Part shown: positions 4,947 through 8,952 of the stretch, one piece after another | How the letters are laid out: every line of letters starts with the position of its first letter | How positions within the stretch are numbered: position 1 is the stretch's first letter | Source of the DNA: Gammaproteobacteria bacterium | GTDB lineage: Bacteria; Pseudomonadota; Gammaproteobacteria; PS1; Pseudothioglobaceae | DNA length: 8,952 nt | Assembly (NCBI GenBank): GCA_003489145.1 | Contig: DNJI01000066.1 | Coordinates: forward strand, 1 to 8,952 | Direction of reading: 5' to 3' | The notes under the pieces: generated by a model | Told to the model about the DNA's origin: nothing | What the model saw: only the letters and a program-made list of their open reading frames with translations | Databases searched by the model: none | Made by a program: the position numbers and the translations under genes

Positions 4947-5608
4947 GTTAATTCACTCACTTGAGTGATTACTTCATCAATCGATAACTCAGTGGTATCA
5001 ATGATTAAAGCGTCTTTAGCAGGCTTGAGTGGTGAGTGTTTGCGTGAAGAATCACGCTCGTCTCTAGCTACAACCTCTGCTAAGATTTGCGAAATTATAC
5101 CCTCAGACCCTTGATTTTGCAATTGTTTTAGGCGTCTATTAGCGCGCTCCTGCGCACTTGCTGTTAAGAAAACTTTAAAAGGTGCATCGGCAAAAACAAC
5201 CGTACCCATATCACGACCATCGGCCACTAAACCAGGCGCTTTAGCGAAAGCCTGTTGTCGCTTTAAAAGTGCGGCGCGTACCACGCCAATCGAGGCAATC
5301 TTTGAAGCCATTTCACCGGTTTGTTCGGTACGCAAAACCTTAGATACATCTTGCCCATCTAAATACACACTCACCAGTTCACTACCAGCTTCAGTTTTAA
5401 AGGCTAAATCAAGATTATTCGCCACCTCTTCTAACGCAGATTCGTCTGTAACATCAGTATTTCTGGCATCAACTGCCAATGCAAAAGCACGATAAATTGC
5501 ACCAGAATCTAATAAGTGCCAACCTAATTTTTGTGCCATGATACGAGCAACCGTACCTTTGCCAACCCCACTAGGACCATCAATGGTTAAAACAGGTATT
5601 AAACTCAC
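4937..5608 (-). CDS. cmk: Cytidylate kinase
   Basis: This cytoplasmic kinase converts CMP and dCMP to the diphosphates using ATP, recycling cytidine nucleotides for RNA and DNA synthesis. The 223-residue length fits the bacterial family. The P-loop is Gly-Pro-Ser-Gly-Val-Gly-Lys-Gly-Thr at 11-19. The CMP-binding region starts at Asp34-Ser35-Gly36 with Tyr39-Arg40 after it, and the Gly-Arg-Asp-Met-Gly-Thr motif is at 131-136. The lid-type Arg-Ala-Asn-Arg-Arg is near 155-159, and Arg-Asp-Glu-Arg-Asp-Ser-Ser-Arg at 182-189 completes the active site. The start is GTG at 5608, inside a GTGA overlap with the lysS stop, with AGAAG a few bases upstream; this suggests translational coupling to lysS. 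In E. coli the gene before cmk is aroA, so lysS here is a different neighbour. The last codons lie within a perfect hairpin. Confidence 0.96.
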   Translation of the reverse strand: MSLIPVLTIDGPSGVGKGTVARIMAQKLGWHLLDSGAIYRAFALAVDARNTDVTDESALEEVANNLDLAFKTEAGSELVSVYLDGQDVSKVLRTEQTGEMASKIASIGVVRAALLKRQQAFAKAPGLVADGRDMGTVVFADAPFKVFLTASAQERANRRLKQLQNQGSEGIISQILAEVVARDERDSSRKHSPLKPAKDALIIDTTELSIDEVITQVSELTKA

Positions 5609-7095
5609 TTAACTTCTGGGCGCATGTGCGGAAATAACAATACATCTCTGATTGATGGTGAATCAGTAAACAGCATCACCAATCGATCAATACCAATACC
5701 TTCACCTGCTGTAGGTGGCATGCCATATTCTAACGCGCGAATGTAGTCTGCATCATAATGCATGGCCTCATCATCCCCTGCATCTTTCTCAGCTACTTGG
5801 GCTTTGAATCGTGCTGCTTGATCTTCGGCATCATTAAGCTCAGAGAAGCCATTGGCAATTTCACGACCACCAATAAACAATTCGAAACGATCGGTAATAA
5901 ATGGATTGTTATCGTTACGACGTGCTAATGGTGATACCTCAGTTGGGTATTCGGTAATGAAGGTTGGCTGCATGAGTTTTTCTTCAACTGTTGCTTCAAA
6001 AATCTCAATTTGAATTTTGCCTAAGCCCCAATTATCTTTGACTTGAATGTTAAGATTTTCAGCCGTTTTCTTGGCATTATCTTCATTAAGGTCGTCCGCT
6101 GTTAGTGCTGGATTGTGCTGCAAGATTGAATCAAACACGCTAATGCGATCAAATGATTTTGAAAAATCAAAATCATCACCTTGATAATGAATAACAGCAT
6201 CACCACACACATCTACAGCAATGCCGCGGAAGAGCTTTTCAGTCAAGTCCATTAGGTCATGATAAGTCGCATAAGCTTGATAAAACTCAATCATGGTGAA
6301 TTCTGGATTGTGGCGAGTTGACAGGCCTTCGTTTCTAAAATTACGATTAATTTCAAACACCTTATCCATACCACCCACAACCAAACGCTTAAGGTAGAGC
6401 TCTGGTGCAATACGCAAGTACATACCAATATCAAGTGCATTATGATGCGTCTCAAATGGTTTGGCTGTCGCACCACCTGGAATGGTTTGTAACATCGGTG
6501 TTTCTACTTCGATAAAGTCAATATCATTAAAGAAATTACGAATATAGGCCACAATCTGAGAGCGACGCTTAAAAGTATTACGTGCTTGCTCATTAGTAAT
6601 TAAATCAACATAACGTTGACGATAACGAGTTTCTTGATCAGACAATCCGTGGAATTTTTCAGGCAGTGGTCGTAGCGATTTAGTGAGTAATTTTATGTCA
6701 CTAATACGAATCGAAAGTTCACCTACGTTGGTTTTAAACAAAGTGCCCGTTGCACCAATAATATCACCGATATCCCATTTTTTAAACTGTTCGTTATAAA
6801 AGCCTTCAGGCAGTTCGTCACGCGTCACAAATAGTTGGATTTGTGCTGACGAATCTTGCACATGGGCAAAGCTTGCCTTGCCCATCACTCGCTTAAGCAT
6901 CATGCGCCCGGCTATAGACACCTCGATGTTTTTTCCTTCTAACTCTTCTTTAGAAAATCCATCATAATCATTAATAATATCTTGCGCCAAATTGGCTGGT
7001 TTGAAATCATTAATAAAAGGGTTGCCTGCTTCTCTTAAGATGGCTAATTTTGCTCTTCGTTCAGTAATTAATTTGTTGTCGTCTTGGTCGCTCAC
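5605..7095 (-). CDS. lysS: Lysyl-tRNA synthetase, class II
   Basis: This enzyme activates lysine with ATP and charges tRNA-Lys; it works as a cytoplasmic dimer. The 496 residues begin with a basic helix. An OB-fold anticodon-binding domain follows at about 55-140 (Gly-Arg-Met-Met, then Gln-Ile-Gln-Leu-Phe-Val). The class II core has motif 1 ending Val-Glu-Thr-Pro-Met-Leu (197-202), motif 2 with Phe-Arg-Asn-Glu-Gly through Phe-Thr-Met-Ile-Glu (253-270), and motif 3 Gly-Ile-Gly-Ile-Asp-Arg-Leu (466-472) with the late Pro-His-Met-Arg-Pro-Glu (489-494). All key motif residues appear present. The GTG start at 7095 overlaps the stop of the TPR gene by GTGA; a GAGG lies 13 bases upstream, rather far for a ribosome-binding site, so coupling is likely. 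The stop overlaps the cmk start in the same way. The cognate tRNA gene is downstream on the same strand. Confidence 0.97.
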   Translation of the reverse strand: MSDQDDNKLITERRAKLAILREAGNPFINDFKPANLAQDIINDYDGFSKEELEGKNIEVSIAGRMMLKRVMGKASFAHVQDSSAQIQLFVTRDELPEGFYNEQFKKWDIGDIIGATGTLFKTNVGELSIRISDIKLLTKSLRPLPEKFHGLSDQETRYRQRYVDLITNEQARNTFKRRSQIVAYIRNFFNDIDFIEVETPMLQTIPGGATAKPFETHHNALDIGMYLRIAPELYLKRLVVGGMDKVFEINRNFRNEGLSTRHNPEFTMIEFYQAYATYHDLMDLTEKLFRGIAVDVCGDAVIHYQGDDFDFSKSFDRISVFDSILQHNPALTADDLNEDNAKKTAENLNIQVKDNWGLGKIQIEIFEATVEEKLMQPTFITEYPTEVSPLARRNDNNPFITDRFELFIGGREIANGFSELNDAEDQAARFKAQVAEKDAGDDEAMHYDADYIRALEYGMPPTAGEGIGIDRLVMLFTDSPSIRDVLLFPHMRPEVK

Positions 7096-7757
7096 TGCTT
7101 TGTTTTTTCCTCTAGTTCTTGTTGTGCCAATGCTTTTGCTTTGGTTAAATCTACTTCAGCTTCGCTGGATTTTCCCATACGCTTGAATAAAGTGCCACGA
7201 TTATAATAGGCTTGGTAAAAATTTGCATCCAATTCAATGGCTTTATTCAGATCTTCTAGGGCAAAATCATCTTTTGCAATCTTCATATAAGCATTACCAC
7301 GGTTATAAATCGCTGCAATGTAATTTTCATCTAAAGTAATTGCTTGAGAATAAGCATTAATCGCTTCAGTGCTTTTCTCTAATCGATCATAGCAATTACC
7401 TAAATTATTAAAAGCACCAGAATCATTCATATTAAGTGCCAGGGCTTTTTCAAAATATTCGATTGCCGAGGGGAAGTTATCATTCTCTTGCTCCATATAG
7501 GCCAAGCAAAAATAAGCTTCTGCACTATTTGGATTGGCCTTAATGGCGCTAGACATACTCTCAATCGCCAACTCGTCATTGCCTTGTAATTGGTGTAAAT
7601 TACCCAAGCTTAAGTATGCATTGGCTTTTAAATCTTTATCGGCAGCTTGATGGTTAAGTAGTGCATTCCATGCTTGAATCGCCAAAGATAATTCGCCATT
7701 TTTCTGATATGTGTAAGCATCTACCATTAGCTTGCTAAGCTCTAATTCAGCACTCAC
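7092..7757 (-). CDS. Tetratricopeptide-repeat protein
   Basis: The 221-residue product is almost entirely TPR helix pairs, a scaffold for protein-protein contacts. Five clear repeats run at about 45-77, 79-111, 113-145, 147-179 and 181-213, with a more divergent unit near 9-36. Typical spaced residues are present: Ala-Tyr at the start of helix A, Gly before the turn, Ala-Ile in helix B and Pro/Asp at the repeat end. No signal peptide, membrane segment or catalytic domain is visible, so it is probably cytoplasmic. Its partner is unknown. CcmI, a TPR protein of cytochrome c maturation, often follows ccmH, but it carries membrane segments and a periplasmic TPR domain, so this protein is not an obvious CcmI. 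It starts with GTG in a GTGA overlap with yjbQ, has no Shine-Dalgarno site of its own, and overlaps lysS by GTGA. Confidence 0.88.
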   Translation of the reverse strand: MSAELELSKLMVDAYTYQKNGELSLAIQAWNALLNHQAADKDLKANAYLSLGNLHQLQGNDELAIESMSSAIKANPNSAEAYFCLAYMEQENDNFPSAIEYFEKALALNMNDSGAFNNLGNCYDRLEKSTEAINAYSQAITLDENYIAAIYNRGNAYMKIAKDDFALEDLNKAIELDANFYQAYYNRGTLFKRMGKSSEAEVDLTKAKALAQQELEEKTKQ

Positions 7758-8164
7758 GACAAGGTTACAATAAGCTTTCGAGCGTTTTCACCAGCACGGT
7801 GTTCGTATAAGAACAAGCCTTGAAATTTCCCTAGCGCCAATTTGCAATCAATAATTGGGATGCTTTTTGACTCGCCCGTTAAGATCGAACGAATATGCCC
7901 CGACATGTCAAAATCACCTTCATTATTGTGTCGATAATTTGGGTTAGCATCAGTGACTTTTGCTTGAAAATAATCTTCAATATCGAGTAAAACATCCGCA
8001 TCTTCATTGCCCGTAATCATCAGCGAAGCTGACGTATGGGTAACAAAAACATGGCACAAAGTGTGACCCTGTGAAAATTCAGTAACAATAGCATTCACCA
8101 GTTGGGTGATTTCTGTTGCGCCTCGATTATGAGTTTTAATCAGTAGCGCTTGCTGATGACTCAC
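7754..8164 (-). CDS. yjbQ: YjbQ / UPF0047 family protein
   Basis: This 136-residue protein belongs to the YjbQ (UPF0047) family of small, widely conserved cytoplasmic proteins. Members have been reported to show weak thiamine phosphate synthase activity, but the physiological role is unsettled. The family pattern is complete: His-Thr-Ser-Ala-Ser at 43-47, an acidic Asn-Glu-Asp-Ala-Asp, Tyr-Arg-His at 77-79, Glu-Gly-Asp-Phe-Asp-Met at 82-87 and His90. Leu-Ala-Leu-Gly-Lys-Phe-Gln-Gly follows at 109-116 and Glu-His-Arg at 121-123. The conserved histidines 43, 79, 90 and 122 are candidates for a metal or active site. The start is GTG at 8164, overlapping the ccmH stop by GTGA, and AAGGA nine bases upstream inside ccmH gives it a reasonable ribosome-binding site. 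No thiamine gene is nearby, so the context gives no clue to function. Confidence 0.93.
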   Translation of the reverse strand: MSHQQALLIKTHNRGATEITQLVNAIVTEFSQGHTLCHVFVTHTSASLMITGNEDADVLLDIEDYFQAKVTDANPNYRHNNEGDFDMSGHIRSILTGESKSIPIIDCKLALGKFQGLFLYEHRAGENARKLIVTLS

Positions 8165-8631
8165 TTCAATAAATCCTTAGCTTTAGAAGTGTCTATTGTT
8201 TGAGTTTTCGTGGTTTTCTTTTTACTTAATAAAGACCTGATAAAGAAAAACAAGACCAATCCTAAAAATGTAAATGGCGCAAACCACAATAAATAAGTAT
8301 TTTTATTAACGGGTGGCTTAAACACCACAAAATCACCGTAACGATCGACCATGAATTGTTGAATTTCATCGTCACTGTTATTTTTAATGATCATTTTTCG
8401 TACTTGTTCGCGCAAATCTTTAGCCAATCCTGCATTTGATCCACCAATACTTTGACCTTGGCAAACTGGGCAGCGAATATCGTTAATTAAAGCACGATAA
8501 CGTATTTCTTGAGCGTCACTTGAAAACGCTTTAGCTTCTATACTTTCTGCCAGAATTGATGAAGAAAAGCTTAACAATAAGATAAAGCTAACGATACTCG
8601 CAAAAGCCTTGAAAGGTATAAAATGTTGCAT
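8161..8631 (-). CDS. ccmH: Cytochrome c maturation protein CcmH (single-domain type)
   Basis: CcmH is the periplasm-facing, membrane-anchored thiol oxidoreductase of System I cytochrome c maturation. It keeps the apocytochrome heme-binding cysteines reduced for heme attachment. The 156-residue protein has a signal or anchor segment (about 9-28, ending Ser-Ile-Leu-Ala before a likely cleavage site at 28/29). A three-helix domain carries the defining Arg-Cys-Pro-Val-Cys-Gln (53-58), and Asp-Arg-Tyr-Gly-Asp-Phe-Val follows near 96-102. A second membrane span is at about 112-133, and the tail is lysine-rich and cytoplasmic. It corresponds to the short CcmH form without a fused TPR domain. The ATG start fits the signal sequence but lacks a Shine-Dalgarno site. 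It is the first gene of the minus-strand chain and is divergent from uup, so no ccmF or ccmG lies directly upstream; other ccm genes are not visible. Confidence 0.93.
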   Translation of the reverse strand: MQHFIPFKAFASIVSFILLLSFSSSILAESIEAKAFSSDAQEIRYRALINDIRCPVCQGQSIGGSNAGLAKDLREQVRKMIIKNNSDDEIQQFMVDRYGDFVVFKPPVNKNTYLLWFAPFTFLGLVLFFFIRSLLSKKKTTKTQTIDTSKAKDLLK

Positions 8632-8677
8632 ACTAAAATATCAAAAAAATTAATTAATACAATTTTAACCCTTAAGC
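8632..8677. promoter_or_regulatory. Divergent ccmH-uup intergenic region
   Basis: This 46-nt AT-rich gap must hold or adjoin promoters for both directions. Visible elements are TACAAT (8658-8663, plus strand, five of six bases of a -10 box, with no good -35) and a ten-base palindrome built on TTAATTAA (8649-8658). Neither ATG has a clear Shine-Dalgarno site. No firm promoter assignment is possible. Confidence 0.3.
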
Positions 8678-8952
8678 ATGCCATTAATCACGCTAGATAA
8701 TATTTCTCTTAGCTTTTCAGATAAGCCAATCCTTAACGGCGTTAGCTCGACTATTCATAAAGGTGACAAAATTGCACTGATCGGACGCAATGGCGAAGGA
8801 AAGTCAACCTTTATGCGTATCTTAGCTGGCACAATCAGTGCTGATGATGGTAAATTAAAAATTAAAAAAGGCACAAAAATCAGTTATCTTGAACAAACGC
8901 CACCTGAAGATAATGAAAAAAAATTATTTGATATTGTTGCCGAAGGCTTGGG
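8678..8952 (+). CDS. uup: ABC-F ATPase Uup, N-terminal fragment (runs off window)
   Basis: The first 91 codons of an ABC-F protein are present. These are soluble tandem ATPases that act on ribosomes or, for Uup, have been linked to precise transposon excision, branched DNA and ribosome function. The N-terminus reads as the first beta strand and A-loop region of an ABC domain (Ile-Ser-Leu-Ser-Phe-Ser-Asp-Lys-Pro at 9-17). A Walker A follows at 36-44 (Gly-Arg-Asn-Gly-Glu-Gly-Lys-Ser-Thr), and then the Gln-Thr-Pro-Pro segment and Asp-Ile-Val-Ala-Glu-Gly near 85-90. That last stretch, and the Leu-Ser-Phe-Ser-Asp-x-Pro-Leu/Ile-Leu pattern, match my recollection of E. coli Uup better than EttA or other ABC-F members. 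The second ATPase domain and any C-terminal coiled coil lie outside the window. The ATG at 8678 is the first in frame and has no clear ribosome-binding site. Confidence 0.88.
   Translation, partial: MPLITLDNISLSFSDKPILNGVSSTIHKGDKIALIGRNGEGKSTFMRILAGTISADDGKLKIKKGTKISYLEQTPPEDNEKKLFDIVAEGL

Noticed and set aside
6291..6476. 61-codon minus-strand open frame inside lysS
   Set aside because: It is a shifted frame within the conserved motif 2 region of lysS, with no independent signal.
6992..7186. 64-codon plus-strand open frame across the TPR-lysS junction
   Set aside because: It lies antisense to two well-supported genes and its leucine-rich content follows from the complementary codons.
7092..7757. 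TPR gene as ccmI
   Set aside because: It has no signal peptide or membrane segments, and the TPR repeats start near the N-terminus, unlike CcmI.
1..8952. Mobile element, phage, CRISPR or defence island
   Set aside because: No transposase, integrase, direct-repeat array, att-like duplication at the tRNA or toxin-antitoxin pair is visible; nearly all space is filled by conserved genes.

Overview
The window looks like ordinary chromosomal housekeeping DNA from an AT-rich gammaproteobacterium. No phage, IS, CRISPR or defence genes are visible. The gammaproteobacterial assignment rests on the gene order cmk-rpsA-ihfB, on an S1 protein of exactly the Escherichia coli length (557 aa), and on SlyD, Uup and Ccm-type proteins of proteobacterial type. 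The low GC, many A/T-ending codons, compact spacing and weak Shine-Dalgarno sites would suit a streamlined marine sulfur oxidiser (SUP05/Thioglobus or bivalve-symbiont type). That last step is inference from style and was not tested by a search.

Left part (1-2113): the 3' end of a DUF302-type gene (+) ends in a strong bidirectional terminator shared with a convergent DUF423 membrane protein gene (-). A 162-nt divergent gap follows. It leads to a small uncharacterised soluble protein (+) with the clearest Shine-Dalgarno site in the window and a hairpin in its leader. That gene converges on a SAM methyltransferase gene (-), with a perfect inverted repeat spanning both stop codons.

Middle (2135-4936, all minus strand): slyD lies just upstream of the methyltransferase gene. 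Before it comes tRNA-Lys(UUU), with its own good sigma-70 promoter and an intrinsic terminator. Then come ihfB and rpsA. Each of the last two is preceded by a hairpin-containing leader rather than a canonical ribosome-binding site.

Right part (4937-8631, all minus strand): ccmH, yjbQ, a TPR-protein gene, lysS and cmk form an unbroken chain. All four junctions are the same 4-nt GTGA overlap, in which the next gene starts with GTG. Transcription probably runs from ccmH through cmk into rpsA and ihfB. The unit therefore mixes cytochrome c maturation, lysine-tRNA charging, CMP/dCMP phosphorylation, ribosomal protein S1 and IHF, with the lysine tRNA itself just downstream. The start of a divergent uup (ABC-F ATPase) gene closes the window.

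I see no convincing new multigene system. The points most worth a second look are the four GTGA junctions, the structured leaders of ihfB and rpsA, a C27-U43 mismatch in tRNA-Lys, and ccmH sitting apart from any visible ccm operon.
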